Numbered from the stretch's first letter, positions 24,975 to 34,147 are shown. The stretch is DNA of 64,000 nt from Amycolatopsis sp. EV170708-02-1 (GCF_022479115.1 NZ_CP092497.1:5518001-5582000), one strand, 5' to 3'. Notes: a model not told the origin generated them from the letters alone. Made by a program: numbers and translations.

Positions 24975-26471
24975 TTGATCGGGACCGACGAACCGCCGGG
25001 TGACTGGACGCCGGAGGAGCTCGAGAAGAACGGGAACATCCTGCTCGCCCGGCTGCGGGAACATTTCGCCGCGATCCGGAACGTCCCGGTCACTTCGGAC
25101 ATCTCCGCCATCGAGCTGCAGCGGCGCATCGACGCGCCGCTGCCGGAGGCTCCGACGCCGTTCGAGCAGGTGCTCGACGAGACCTGGTCCGACGTGGTGC
25201 CGCATCTGGCGCTCTGGCACCACCCGAACTTCCATGCCTACTTCAGCAACAGTTCGAGCGGACCCGCCATCCTGGCCGAGACGCTGACCGCCGCGCTCAA
25301 CGTCAATTGCCAGCAGTGGCGGACCGCGCCCGCGGCGTCGGCGGTCGAACGCCTGGTGTTGCGGTGGCTCGCCGAGCTGGCGGGCTACCCCGAAGACGCG
25401 GACGGCGTGCTGGTCAACGGCGCTTCACTGGCGACGGTGTACGCGCTGATCGCGGCCCGCGACGCGCATGGCGGACTGCGAGTGCGCGAACGCGGTCTCG
25501 CCGGGCGCGACTTGCCACGGATGCGGGTGTACACGTCGGATCAGGCGCACAGCTCGGTGGACAAGGCCGCGATCGCCCTTGGCATCGGCCTCGACAACGT
25601 GGTCCGGCTGCGGAGCGGTCCCGACCTGCGGCTCGACCCGGGGGAACTCGCGAAGACACTCGACCAGGACATCGCCGACGGGGTCCTGCCACTGGCGGTG
25701 TGCGCCACCGCCGGGACGACCTCGACCGGTGCCATCGACCCGGTGTCCGAGCTGGCGCGGGTCTGCGCCGAGCGGAACGTCTGGCTCCACGTGGACGCCG
25801 CCTACGGTGGGTTCTGGCGCTTGGTCGACCGGCTCGCGCCGGATCTGGCCGACCTCGCCGCGGCCGACTCGGTGGTGGTCAATCCGCACAAGGTGTTGTT
25901 CTGCCCCATGGAGGTCTCCGCGCTCTATTGCAAGCGCGGTGGCGCGTTGGCCAACGCGTTCAAACTCGTCCCGGAATACCTGCGGACCAGTCCCGACGAG
26001 GGTTCGGTGGACTACATGGACCACAGCCTGCAGCTGGGCAGGCAATTCCGGGCTTTGAAAGTGTGGTGGGTGCTCCGCTGTTTCGGCCGGGCCGGACTCT
26101 CCCGGCTGCTGACCGCCCGAGCCGGTTATGCCGATTGGTTACGCTCCGCGGCCCGCGCGAGTCCTGATTGGACGGTCCCCGCGGAGTCGGTGCTGCCGCT
26201 GGTGTGCCTGCGTTACGACCCCGGGACGGCACCGCCGCCCGGCGTCGATCGGCGCGAGTGGATCGACCGGCTCAACGAGAACATCTGCGCCGCGATACAC
26301 CGGAGCGGCCGGTCGTTCGTCTCCCACACCCGGCTGGACACGGGCTACGTGATCCGGGTGTCGATCGGGAACATCCAGACGACCGGCGCGGACGTCCGCG
26401 CTTTGTGGGCCCTGCTCCAGGACACCGCCGCCGAATGCCATCCGCCCGGCGAACCGAGGAGAATCGTATGA
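24975..26471 (+). CDS. Aromatic-L-amino-acid decarboxylase family enzyme (PLP)
   Basis: 498-aa group II PLP decarboxylase. Landmarks: substrate-loop WHHPNFHAYF (81-90), H192 stacking on PLP (SDQAHSS), D274 in HVDAAYGGFW, and the Schiff-base lysine K306 in VVNPHKVLF. It should convert an aromatic amino acid to its amine. The start is a TTG at 24975 with AGAGAGG upstream; no better start is available before the first conserved residues. Its stop overlaps the next gene's ATG (ATGA). Confidence 0.9.
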   Translation: MIGTDEPPGDWTPEELEKNGNILLARLREHFAAIRNVPVTSDISAIELQRRIDAPLPEAPTPFEQVLDETWSDVVPHLALWHHPNFHAYFSNSSSGPAILAETLTAALNVNCQQWRTAPAASAVERLVLRWLAELAGYPEDADGVLVNGASLATVYALIAARDAHGGLRVRERGLAGRDLPRMRVYTSDQAHSSVDKAAIALGIGLDNVVRLRSGPDLRLDPGELAKTLDQDIADGVLPLAVCATAGTTSTGAIDPVSELARVCAERNVWLHVDAAYGGFWRLVDRLAPDLADLAAADSVVVNPHKVLFCPMEVSALYCKRGGALANAFKLVPEYLRTSPDEGSVDYMDHSLQLGRQFRALKVWWVLRCFGRAGLSRLLTARAGYADWLRSAARASPDWTVPAESVLPLVCLRYDPGTAPPPGVDRREWIDRLNENICAAIHRSGRSFVSHTRLDTGYVIRVSIGNIQTTGADVRALWALLQDTAAECHPPGEPRRIV

Positions 26472-27559
26472 CCGGCACCGTTCCCGAGGCCGACGAGGAG
26501 TTCTACGCCCGGCTGGCCGAATTGAGCACCGAAGCGCGCTGGACGGTCGATCAAGGGGCGTGGTCGCCCCGGCCGGCGTCGGCCGCGATGCTGTGGCGCT
26601 ACGCCGACCTGCGCCCACTCGCGTTGCTGTCCGCGCGGTTCGTCCGGTCGGACGCGGCCGCCCTGCGCGTGATGACCTTGAAGAATCCCGGTGGGGCGGA
26701 ACAGATCGCCACGCCGCACGGCAGCGCGCCCGCGGTCGGTCACCTGTACACCGGCCTTCAGCTGCTCAACCCCGGCGAGTCCATGACCGCGCACAGGCAC
26801 GCCGCGACGGCGCTGCGGTTCATCATCGAGGGCACCGGTGCGTGGACCGTCATCGGCGGCGACCGGATCGAGGCAGGCCCGGGGGATTTCATCGTCACGC
26901 CGAGCAGGTCCTGGCACGAGCACGGCACGGACTCGCACGACGAGCCGGTGATCTGGCAGGACTGCACGGACGACCCGCTGGTGAACACGCTGGACGCGAA
27001 CTTCTACGAACTGCATCCCGATCTGCACCAGGTACACGGGAAACCGGTCGACGCCTCATTGCGCGCACACGGCAGCGCTCTGCTCCGCCCGGACCGGCGC
27101 GGGTCCGCGCCCGCCTCGCCACTGCTGCACTACCCGTGGGAAATGGCCTACAGCGCGCTGCGCGACTACGCGGAGGTCACGGACGGCTCGCCGTACGACG
27201 GGGTGCTGATGGAGTACCAGAACCCCACCACCGCCGGCCCGGTGACACCGACGCTCGGCGCGGCCTTGCAGTTGCTGCGCCCCGGTGAACGCACTCGGGC
27301 ACACCGGCACACCGGCTCGGTGGTCTACCAAGTCGCCAAGGGCCGCGGGCATTCGGTGATCGCCGGTACCCGCTTCGACTGGGCACCGAACGACATCTTC
27401 TGTGTGCCGTCGTGGGCTTGGCACCAGCACGCCAACGACGACCCGGACGACGACGCCTGCCTGTTCTCCTTCACCGACCGCCCCGTTCTGGACGCACTCG
27501 GCCTCTACGTCGAGGAAACGCCGGACGGGGACACCGATTCCCCGGGGGTTTCGACGTGA
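26468..27559 (+). CDS. Bicupin dioxygenase, gentisate 1,2-dioxygenase-like
   Basis: 363-aa two-cupin protein of the gentisate/1-hydroxy-2-naphthoate dioxygenase family. The N-terminal cupin has NPGESMTAHRHAATALRFII and PSRSWHEHG; the C-terminal cupin has RPGERTRAHRHTGSVVYQV and PSWAWHQHAN. Both retain His pairs, the first being the usual Fe(II) site. Family members open ortho-hydroxylated aromatic rings; here the substrate may be a pathway phenol or amine (inference). Coupled on both sides by ATGA and GTGA overlaps. Confidence 0.85.
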   Translation: MTGTVPEADEEFYARLAELSTEARWTVDQGAWSPRPASAAMLWRYADLRPLALLSARFVRSDAAALRVMTLKNPGGAEQIATPHGSAPAVGHLYTGLQLLNPGESMTAHRHAATALRFIIEGTGAWTVIGGDRIEAGPGDFIVTPSRSWHEHGTDSHDEPVIWQDCTDDPLVNTLDANFYELHPDLHQVHGKPVDASLRAHGSALLRPDRRGSAPASPLLHYPWEMAYSALRDYAEVTDGSPYDGVLMEYQNPTTAGPVTPTLGAALQLLRPGERTRAHRHTGSVVYQVAKGRGHSVIAGTRFDWAPNDIFCVPSWAWHQHANDDPDDDACLFSFTDRPVLDALGLYVEETPDGDTDSPGVST

Positions 27560-28233
27560 CCACAGCCCTGTTCGCCGTCACCGCCGCCGACCGGCTCCGG
27601 CTGGCGGACGGTTCCGATCATCCGTGCGGCTTCTGGCCCGAAGAGCTCGGCACCCCGCACAAAGTGCTGCGAGACGCGGGGATCGACGTGGTGGTGGCCA
27701 CTCCCGGCGCCGCCGTCCCGACCCCGGATCCGGCGGGGATGAATCCCGCCTGGAAGTCCTATTTGGACACCATCGACGAGCTGGCGAAACCGCTGTCACT
27801 GGAGGAGATCGAGCCGGGCGACATCGACCTGTTGTTCGTCCCCGGCGGGCACGCGCCGATGGCGGATCTGGCCGAGTCGGCGGAGTTCGGCGCCCTGGTC
27901 TCCGCGCTGGTGGAGAGGGGGACCCCGGTGGCGGCCGTCTGCCATGGGCCCGCCGCGTTCCTGTCCGCACGGGCCGGGGACGGCGGCTGGCTCTTCGACG
28001 GGTACCGGATGACCGTGTTCACCAACACCGAAGAGCGGGACACCGGACTTCACGACCGGATGGCCTGGCTGGCCGAAGACCGGCTTCGCGCCGAAGGCGG
28101 CGTGATCTCCGCCGCCGATGAACCGTGGGCCGAGCACGTCGTGGTCGACCGGGCCCTGCACACCGGTCAGAACCCGGCGTCCGCGGGGCCGCTGGCGAAG
28201 GTTCTGGTCCATACCAGCGGTGCCGTCCGGTGA
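27556..28233 (+). CDS. DJ-1/PfpI family protein, Hsp31/glyoxalase III-like
   Basis: 225-aa class I glutamine-amidotransferase-fold protein. The nucleophile elbow AAVCHGPAAF carries the Cys-His pair and the Glu of FWPEELGTPHKVL completes the Hsp31-like triad. Members act on alpha-oxoaldehydes or glycated groups, or as lyase/hydratase-type enzymes. The GTG at 27556 overlaps the previous stop, so it belongs to the operon. Role in the pathway unknown. Confidence 0.85.
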   Translation: MTTALFAVTAADRLRLADGSDHPCGFWPEELGTPHKVLRDAGIDVVVATPGAAVPTPDPAGMNPAWKSYLDTIDELAKPLSLEEIEPGDIDLLFVPGGHAPMADLAESAEFGALVSALVERGTPVAAVCHGPAAFLSARAGDGGWLFDGYRMTVFTNTEERDTGLHDRMAWLAEDRLRAEGGVISAADEPWAEHVVVDRALHTGQNPASAGPLAKVLVHTSGAVR

Positions 28234-28252
28234 TGACCGAAGGGAAACGGCA

Positions 28253-29079
28253 GTGCCCTTGACGACCATCAACGGGATCCGCCTGTCCTACGCCGATCAC
28301 GGCGCGGGAACGCCCGTCGTGCTGCTGACGGGGACCGCGGCGGCGGGCTCGGTCTGGGAGCTGTACCAGGTGCCGGCGCTCGTGGCCGCCGGGATGCGCG
28401 TGATCACCGTGGACAACCGCGGCATCCCCCGAGCGACCCTGGCGAGGTCGAGTTCACGATCGACGATCTCGTCGCCGACGTCGCCGGGCTGATCGAATCG
28501 CTGGGGATCGTTCCCTGCCGTGTGGTCGGAACGTCGATGGGCGCCTACATCGCGCAGGAACTCGCACTGGCTCGCCCGGATCTTCTGGACAGGGTGGTGC
28601 TGCTGGCCGCGTGCGGCCGCAGCAGCCTCGTCCAACGAGCACTGGCCTCGGCGGAGGCCGAGCTGATCGCCACGGGAATCGAACTGCCCACGGGATACCG
28701 CGCGGCCGTGCGGGCTCTGCATCACCTGGGGCCCGTGACCTTGGCCGACGACGAGCTGACCGCGGACTGGCTCGACGTCCTCGCGAAGGCCGGGCCGGCC
28801 GGCGAGGGAATACGCAATCAGCTGGCGGTGAGCGCGCTACCGGACCGTCTCGCCGCCTACCGGGCGATCTCGGTGCCTTGTCATGTGCTGTCGTTCGGGA
28901 ACGACATCGTCACACCGCCGGGCGCGGGCCGTGAGCTCGCGGCGGCCATCCCCGGGGCCACCCATGCGGTGATCGACGGCTGCGGCCACTACGGGTACCT
29001 GGAGGATCCGGACTCGGTGAACCGGTACCTCGTCGAGGTACTGCGCGGCGCGCCCCCGGCCACGAGGAGGAGCGCATGA
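28253..29079 (+). pseudogene. Alpha/beta hydrolase (possible pathway thioesterase), frameshifted
   Basis: The protein starts at GTG 28253 (after GAAGGGAAAC) and runs as a normal hydrolase (LSYADHGAGTPVVLLTG, VITVDNRG) until the C run 28426-28430, then falls out of frame. The second half (VVGTSMGAYIAQELA with nucleophile Ser, acid in FGNDIV, His in GCGHYGYLED) continues one frame over to 29079. Adding one C gives an intact 275-aa enzyme. Its stop overlaps the NRPS start, as in a functioning operon. An error or very recent mutation is likely. It may release the product from the carrier protein (inference). Confidence 0.8.
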
Positions 29080-30830
29080 CCTTCTCCCCCGCCGAATCCC
29101 GGCCGACAGACATCGGGGCGCCGACCACCGCCGCGCTGTTCGAGTCGACGGCGGCCGCCGTGCCCGAGCTGCCCGCCGTGCGCCACGGCCGCGACGAGTA
29201 CAGCTACCGCGAACTCAACGCGCTGGCCAACCGGTTGGCCCGTCGGCTGGTCCGGCACGGTGTCGGACCGGAACGGCTGGTCGCGCTGATGATGCCGCGA
29301 ACGGTCGAATTCGTCGTCGCGATGCTCGCCGTGCACAAGGCCGGCGGAGCCTACGTACCGATCGATCCTGGCTACCCCGTACGGCGCCGGTCGTTCATGG
29401 TGGCGGACGCGGCACCGCGGTGCCTGCTCCGGCTGCCCGGCCAGGACGTGGCCGGGGCAGGCGAGATGCTGGACGTCGACCTTCGAGAGCTGCGGGAGGG
29501 CACTGGGCACGACGCGGACGACCTGTACGACACGGAACGGTTGGAGCCGCTGCGCTCCGATCAAGCCGCGTACGTGATCTACACGTCCGGCTCGACCGGG
29601 CGCCCCAAAGGCGTCGTGGTGGCGCACCACGGGATCCTCAACCTGGTCACCGACTACGTGCCGCGTCAGCGGCTGGGCAGGGACAGCAGGCTGCTGGCGT
29701 TCGCGTCACCGAGCTTCGACGCCTCGGTCGCCGAGTTCTGGCCGGCTTGGGCGGCCGGAGCCTGTCTGGTGCTGGCACCGCAGGCTCGGCTGATCCCCGG
29801 CGCTCCGCTCGCCGAACTGCTCCGGGAGCAGGGCGTCACCCACCTGACCCTCCCGCCGTCGGCCCTGGCGCCGCTGGCGGAAGAAGGCGGCCTTCCCGCC
29901 GGTCTGACGTTGCTGGTAGCGGGCGAGGCGTGTCCGGAGCCGGCCGCTCGCCGCTGGGCACCGGGCCGCTTGATGATCAACGCGTACGGCCCGACCGAGA
30001 CCACGGTCGCGGCGACCGCGAGCGATCCGCTGGACGGCGAGGGGATCCCGCCGATCGGCAGGCCGATCGCCAACACCCGGGTGTACGTGCTCGACGAGCG
30101 GATGTGCCCGGTTCCCGAGGGCGCGACCGGCGAGATGTACGTCGCGGGCCCCGGCGTCGCACGCGGATATCTCCGGCGGCCCGAACTGACCGCGCGCCGA
30201 TTCATCCGCGACCCGTTCGGTCCGCCGGGCAGCCGGATGTACCGCACGGGTGACCGCGCGAGAAGACGGCCCGACGGCCAGCTGGAGTTCGCGGGCAGAG
30301 TGGACGACCAGGTGAAGGTGCGCGGTTTCCGGATCGAGCCCGGCGAAGTGGAATCGGCACTGCTCGAATCGGCGGGCCTGGCACAAGCGGCGGTGGGCGC
30401 GCACGAGGACCGGCTGGTCGCTTACGTGGTGACGACGTCCGGAGGGACCGAGGGCGTCCGCGACCGGCTACGCGACCGGTTACCGGAGCATATGGTCCCG
30501 GACGTGGTGGTCGAACTGCCGCGGTTGCCGACCACGCCGAACGGCAAGATCGACCGGGCCGCCTTGCCCGTCCCCGGGTCGATCGGGACGGGCAGGCCCC
30601 CGGCCACACCCACGGAGATCGCGCTGGCCGGAGTGTTCGCCGAGGTACTCGGCACCCCGGAGATCGGGGCGGACGTGAGCTTCTTCGACATCGGCGGGCA
30701 TTCTCTGCTCGCCACGCGCGCGGTGGGCCGGATCCGCTCGACGCTGGGTGTGCGGCTGAGCGTTCAGGCGTTCTTCGACGCGCCGAGTGTCAGCGGGCTG
30801 GCGCGGGTGCTCGACGAGCGGAACGGGTAG
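29076..30830 (+). CDS. Stand-alone NRPS adenylation-carrier didomain
   Basis: 584 aa: adenylation domain (about 20-505) with A3 YTSGSTGRPKG, A5 NAYGPTETT, A7 YRTGD, A8 GRVDDQVKVRGFRIE and A10 NGKID, then a carrier domain (about 515-580) with phosphopantetheine Ser S543 in DIGGHSLLATR. Aligning by eye to GrsA gives the ten-residue code D-A-A-S-L-A-A-V-A-K; D-A-x-S/T-x-A-A-V-x-K patterns are typical of aromatic amino acids. No condensation or thioesterase domain. GAGGAGGAGC precedes ATG 29076. Confidence 0.93.
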   Translation: MTFSPAESRPTDIGAPTTAALFESTAAAVPELPAVRHGRDEYSYRELNALANRLARRLVRHGVGPERLVALMMPRTVEFVVAMLAVHKAGGAYVPIDPGYPVRRRSFMVADAAPRCLLRLPGQDVAGAGEMLDVDLRELREGTGHDADDLYDTERLEPLRSDQAAYVIYTSGSTGRPKGVVVAHHGILNLVTDYVPRQRLGRDSRLLAFASPSFDASVAEFWPAWAAGACLVLAPQARLIPGAPLAELLREQGVTHLTLPPSALAPLAEEGGLPAGLTLLVAGEACPEPAARRWAPGRLMINAYGPTETTVAATASDPLDGEGIPPIGRPIANTRVYVLDERMCPVPEGATGEMYVAGPGVARGYLRRPELTARRFIRDPFGPPGSRMYRTGDRARRRPDGQLEFAGRVDDQVKVRGFRIEPGEVESALLESAGLAQAAVGAHEDRLVAYVVTTSGGTEGVRDRLRDRLPEHMVPDVVVELPRLPTTPNGKIDRAALPVPGSIGTGRPPATPTEIALAGVFAEVLGTPEIGADVSFFDIGGHSLLATRAVGRIRSTLGVRLSVQAFFDAPSVSGLARVLDERNG

Positions 30831-30840
30831 CGGGCCGGCG

Positions 30841-32028
30841 ATGGAGACGGGAACAACGGACTTCGGCGACCCTGACCTCTACACCTCGACGGAGCGGTAC
30901 GCGCGCTGGCTGGCCTTGGCCGGCGACGACCGGATGGAATGGAGCGGGCCCGGCAGTTCACCGGCCGGATTCTGGTCGGTTTTCTCCCACCGCGCCTGCG
31001 CGGAGGTCCTGGCCCCGTCGGCGCCGTTCACCTCCGAATACGGGATGATGATCGGCTTCGACAAGGACCACCGCGACCGGTCCGGCGGCCGGATGACCGT
31101 GGTCACCGATCACGCGCCGCACCGCCGGCTGCGCAGGCTGATCGGGCCGCTGATGTCGAGGGCCTCCGCGCGGTCCGTCGCGGACCGGGTGGCGAAGGAG
31201 GCGGACGACCTGCTGGATCGCGTGCTGGACGCGCCGTCGTGCGACGTCGCCGCGGAATTCGGTCCGCGGATTCCCGCGGCGGTGGTATGCGACCTGCTCG
31301 GCATCCCGCCGGACGACCAGGAAATGCTGATCGGGCTGACGAATCACGCCTTCGGCGGCGAAGACGCCCTCTTCGACGGGATGACTCCACGCCAGGCGCA
31401 CACCGAGATACTGGTGTACTTCGACGAACTGATCGCGGCCCGGCGGCGCCGGCCGGGTGACGACCTGATCAGCGTGTTGCTCGGCGACGACGGCCTCGAC
31501 CCCGACGACGTCCTGCTCAACTGCGACAACGTGCTGATCGGCGGCAACGAGACCACCCGGCACGCGATCACCGGGGCGGTACACGCCTTGGCGACCACAC
31601 CCGGCCTGCTGGGAACGGTGCGCGCCCGCGGCGGCGACCTCGATCCGGTGGTCGAGGAGGTGCTGCGCTGGACCTCGCCGGCGATGCACGTCCTCCGGGT
31701 GACCACCGCCCGATTCGTCCTCAATGGACACGAGCTCGGACCGGGTGTTCCCGTGGTGGCCTGGCTGCCCGCCGCCAACCGGGATCCGGCCGTGTTCACC
31801 GAACCGGACCTCTTCCGCGCCGATCGCCGGCCCAACCGCCACATCGCCTTCGGGCACGGCACGCACCACTGCCTCGGTGCCGCGCTGGCCAGGGCCGAGC
31901 TGGCCGTGGTCCTGCGCGCGCTCGCCCGGCGGCTGGCTCGTCTGGAGCTCGACGGCGACGTGGAATGGTTGCGAGCGATCACCGTTCAGGGCTACCGGGC
32001 ACTCCCTGTCCGGTTCACCGCTTCCTGA
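30841..32028 (+). CDS. Cytochrome P450, probable beta-hydroxylase of carrier-bound amino acid
   Basis: 395-aa soluble bacterial P450: I-helix GGNETTRHAI, ExxR in EEVLR, and haem loop FGHGTHHCLGAALAR with Cys344. It starts 10 bp after the A-PCP gene. In aminocoumarin, nikkomycin and related pathways this A-PCP plus P450 pair beta-hydroxylates an aminoacyl-S-carrier; the same role is inferred here. Its last 37 bp overlap the convergent LysR gene. Confidence 0.92.
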   Translation: METGTTDFGDPDLYTSTERYARWLALAGDDRMEWSGPGSSPAGFWSVFSHRACAEVLAPSAPFTSEYGMMIGFDKDHRDRSGGRMTVVTDHAPHRRLRRLIGPLMSRASARSVADRVAKEADDLLDRVLDAPSCDVAAEFGPRIPAAVVCDLLGIPPDDQEMLIGLTNHAFGGEDALFDGMTPRQAHTEILVYFDELIAARRRRPGDDLISVLLGDDGLDPDDVLLNCDNVLIGGNETTRHAITGAVHALATTPGLLGTVRARGGDLDPVVEEVLRWTSPAMHVLRVTTARFVLNGHELGPGVPVVAWLPAANRDPAVFTEPDLFRADRRPNRHIAFGHGTHHCLGAALARAELAVVLRALARRLARLELDGDVEWLRAITVQGYRALPVRFTAS

Positions 32029-32906
32029 CGTGAGATCAGCGCGTCGAGCAGGGCACGTATCGGCGGGCTCTGATCGTCGGTACGCCAGGCGACGCGGATC
32101 TCCCGGTGCAGCACCGGGCGGGTGCGGAGGAACCGGACGCCGTCCGGGGTCGGCCGCTGGGCCATCCTGGGGACGAGCGCGACGGTGAGCCCCGCGGCGA
32201 CCAGCGCGAGCTGGGTGGGGTACTCGGCGACGGCGAACCGGATGTCCGGCTCGGCTCCGAGCCCGCGCATGGTCTGTGTGAGCGCCACGTGGGCCTCAGT
32301 GCCTGCCGGGCAGCAGGTCCAGGTCTGGCCCGCGAGGTCGGCGAGGTCGACGAAGGACCGGCCGGCGAGCGGATGATCCGCGGCGAGAGCGACCTCCGCC
32401 GGTTCCCGGACGAGCGTGCGCACGGCGACCCCCGCGGGCAGAAGCGGCGGCCGCGCCTCCCAGCTCTCCATCAGCAGCACGGTGAGCTCGTCGGTGAGCA
32501 GCCGGGGAAGCAGGTCCACCACTTCGCCGTCGCGCAGGGTCACTTTGAGCCGTGGCCGGTCGGCGACCAGTTCGGCCAGCAGGTCCGGCAAGAGCTCCCG
32601 GATCGCGCTGCCGACGGCCCCGATCCGCAAGGGGCCCGCCACCTCCTGATCCAGTGCGGCGAGATCGGCCTCGGCCGCGGCGACCTGGGCGAGCACTCGC
32701 GCCGCGTGCTCGGCGAGCACCTGGCCCGCCCGGGTGAGCCGGATGCCGCGGCCGGCGGGCTCGAGCAGCGGGTGCCCGGTCTCCTTCTCCAGCTTGTTCA
32801 GCTGCTGTGACACCCCGGACGGCGTGACGTGCAGGATTTCCGCGGCGCGGGCGACGGATCCGTACTTCGCGACCGACGCGAGCGCTTGAAGCCGACCCAG
32901 GTTCAT
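31992..32906 (-). CDS. LysR-family regulator
   Basis: 304-aa LTTR: N-terminal winged HTH (residues 1-60, SVARAAEILHVTPSGVSQQL) and a periplasmic-binding-like co-inducer domain (about 90-295). Divergent from the EamA transporter with about 73 bp between, so it probably controls that transporter, perhaps with the biosynthetic operon. Overlap with the P450 3' end shows how tightly the locus is packed. Confidence 0.9.
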   Translation of the reverse strand: MNLGRLQALASVAKYGSVARAAEILHVTPSGVSQQLNKLEKETGHPLLEPAGRGIRLTRAGQVLAEHAARVLAQVAAAEADLAALDQEVAGPLRIGAVGSAIRELLPDLLAELVADRPRLKVTLRDGEVVDLLPRLLTDELTVLLMESWEARPPLLPAGVAVRTLVREPAEVALAADHPLAGRSFVDLADLAGQTWTCCPAGTEAHVALTQTMRGLGAEPDIRFAVAEYPTQLALVAAGLTVALVPRMAQRPTPDGVRFLRTRPVLHREIRVAWRTDDQSPPIRALLDALISRQEAVNRTGSAR

Positions 32907-32979
32907 GAAGCAATGCTACCGATTTCACCGTAGGAACATTCACTTTTGCTATGCGGCCGCGCTCGGCATAGTGAACGCC

Positions 32980-33891
32980 ATGAGCGTTCGGGCACCTGAC
33001 CGGCACCGCACGGCCGCGCTGCGCATCACCGGGGGCGCCGCGTGCACTTCGGTGTCGGCCGGGTTCGCCAAACTGTCCGGCGCGAGCCCGGGCACCACGG
33101 CGTTCCTGCGCTGCGCCATCGCGCTGACGGTGCTGATCCCCCTGTCGGTCCGCGAATGGCGACGAATCGGACCGCGGCCGTGGCGGCTGATGCGGTTCGA
33201 CCTCGCGGCGGGGGCGCTGCTCGGCGTCGACTACGTGTTCTGGGTGGCCAGCATCCAGGACGTCGGCGCGTCCATCGCCACGGTGCTGATCAACATCCAG
33301 GTGGTGGTTTTCCCGCTGCTCACCTGGCTTTTCCTGGGTTCGGCCCCGTCCAGGCGGTTCCTCGCGCTCACGCCGGTCATGCTGATCGGCGTGACCATGG
33401 CGGCCGGCGTGATCGGCCAGGCCGAGCCGGGTACCGACCCGGTCGGCGGCATCGTTTTCGGCACCATCGCGGGCGTCGCCTACGCGGGATACCTGTTCTT
33501 CATGCGGCAGGGCAGCGGCCAAGGCCATGTGATGTTCCCGGTCTGCGCCTCCACGGCGGCGGCGTGTGCCGCGGCGGTCGTGGTCGGCGGTGTGTGGACC
33601 GGGATCGACCTGGACCTCGACCTGGCCGCGTGGCTGTGGCTGATCGCGCTCGCACTGGTCGGGCAGGTGCTCGCCTGGCTCCTCATCGCGGGCGCCCTTT
33701 CCCAGCTGGCGCCACAGGTGAGTGCCTCACTCCTGTTGCTGCACCCGGTTCTGGCCGTCGTGTTCGGCGTCCTCGCCCTGCACGAGCGGCCCACCATCAC
33801 CCAGCTGGCCGGCTGCCTGCTGGTCGTCGCCGGCGTGTGGGCGGTGAGCCGGACACCTCGGCGGGAACGGGTTCCCGAAGCCGACACCTGA
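32980..33891 (+). CDS. EamA/DMT-type exporter
   Basis: 303-aa membrane protein with ten predicted helices in two EamA repeats (about 15-145 and 160-290); the second ends with LHERPTITQLAGCLLVVAGV, a typical DMT signature. Members export amino acids or metabolites. Next to LysR and the NRPS/P450 operon it may export the pathway product (inference). ATG 32980 was chosen; an in-frame GTG lies 9 nt upstream. Confidence 0.88.
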   Translation: MSVRAPDRHRTAALRITGGAACTSVSAGFAKLSGASPGTTAFLRCAIALTVLIPLSVREWRRIGPRPWRLMRFDLAAGALLGVDYVFWVASIQDVGASIATVLINIQVVVFPLLTWLFLGSAPSRRFLALTPVMLIGVTMAAGVIGQAEPGTDPVGGIVFGTIAGVAYAGYLFFMRQGSGQGHVMFPVCASTAAACAAAVVVGGVWTGIDLDLDLAAWLWLIALALVGQVLAWLLIAGALSQLAPQVSASLLLLHPVLAVVFGVLALHERPTITQLAGCLLVVAGVWAVSRTPRRERVPEADT

Positions 33892-33911
33892 CGCGCGGCC
33901 TCAGGTGTCGG
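33881..33911. terminator. Hairpin terminator overlapping the EamA stop
   Basis: CCGACACCTGA (33881-33891) and TCAGGTGTCGG (33901-33911) form a perfect 11-bp stem with a 9-base loop; the left arm contains the TGA stop of the transporter. Confidence 0.75.
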
Positions 33912-33962
33912 GCCTGAGGTACCCGGCTGAGCCGAGGGGAAAGGAGCCTTCACGCGCAGCCG

Positions 33963-34022
33963 CTGTGGTTGCTGTGGTTGCTGTGACTGCTGTGGTTGCT
34001 GTGACTGCTGTGGTTGCTGTGG
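33963..34022. repeat. 9-bp tandem repeat, about 6.7 copies
   Basis: Units CTGTGGTTG and CTGTGACTG repeat without interruption (order A A B A B A, then a partial unit). Read on the minus strand they encode Asn-His-Ser / Ser-His-Ser triplets within a 60-codon frame (33950-34132). The frame also covers the next hairpin and its upstream part has poor codon bias, so a real peptide is unlikely but not excluded. Confidence 0.8.
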
Positions 34023-34044
34023 CAGACAGGGTGCATGTGGCGAT

Positions 34045-34081
34045 CCTGAGGGTAGTGAGGGCCCCCTTCACTACCCTCAGG
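34045..34081. terminator. Second hairpin downstream of the EamA gene
   Basis: CCTGAGGGTAGTGA (34045-34058) and TCACTACCCTCAGG (34068-34081) form a perfect 14-bp stem around a GGGCCCCC core. It is probably a terminator or dispersed intergenic element. The 33892-34196 gap otherwise holds only the tandem repeat and the palindrome described next. Confidence 0.65.
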
Positions 34082-34132
34082 GTAGGCAAGGAGGCCTTCA
34101 CGGACCTGGCACTCTGCCCCTGGCCCGAACAC

Positions 34133-34147
34133 AGTCCTTTATGGACA
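34133..34147. promoter_or_regulatory. GTCC-TTTAT-GGAC palindrome, copy 1
   Basis: AGTCCTTTATGGACA, one base short of the perfect TGTCC-TTTAT-GGACA seen at 37596 and 45091. It lies 49 bp before the small zinc-binding gene and could be its operator or part of its promoter. Confidence 0.5.

Noticed and set aside
33963..34022. CRISPR-like array
   Set aside because: The 9-bp units are contiguous with no spacers, so this is a simple tandem repeat.
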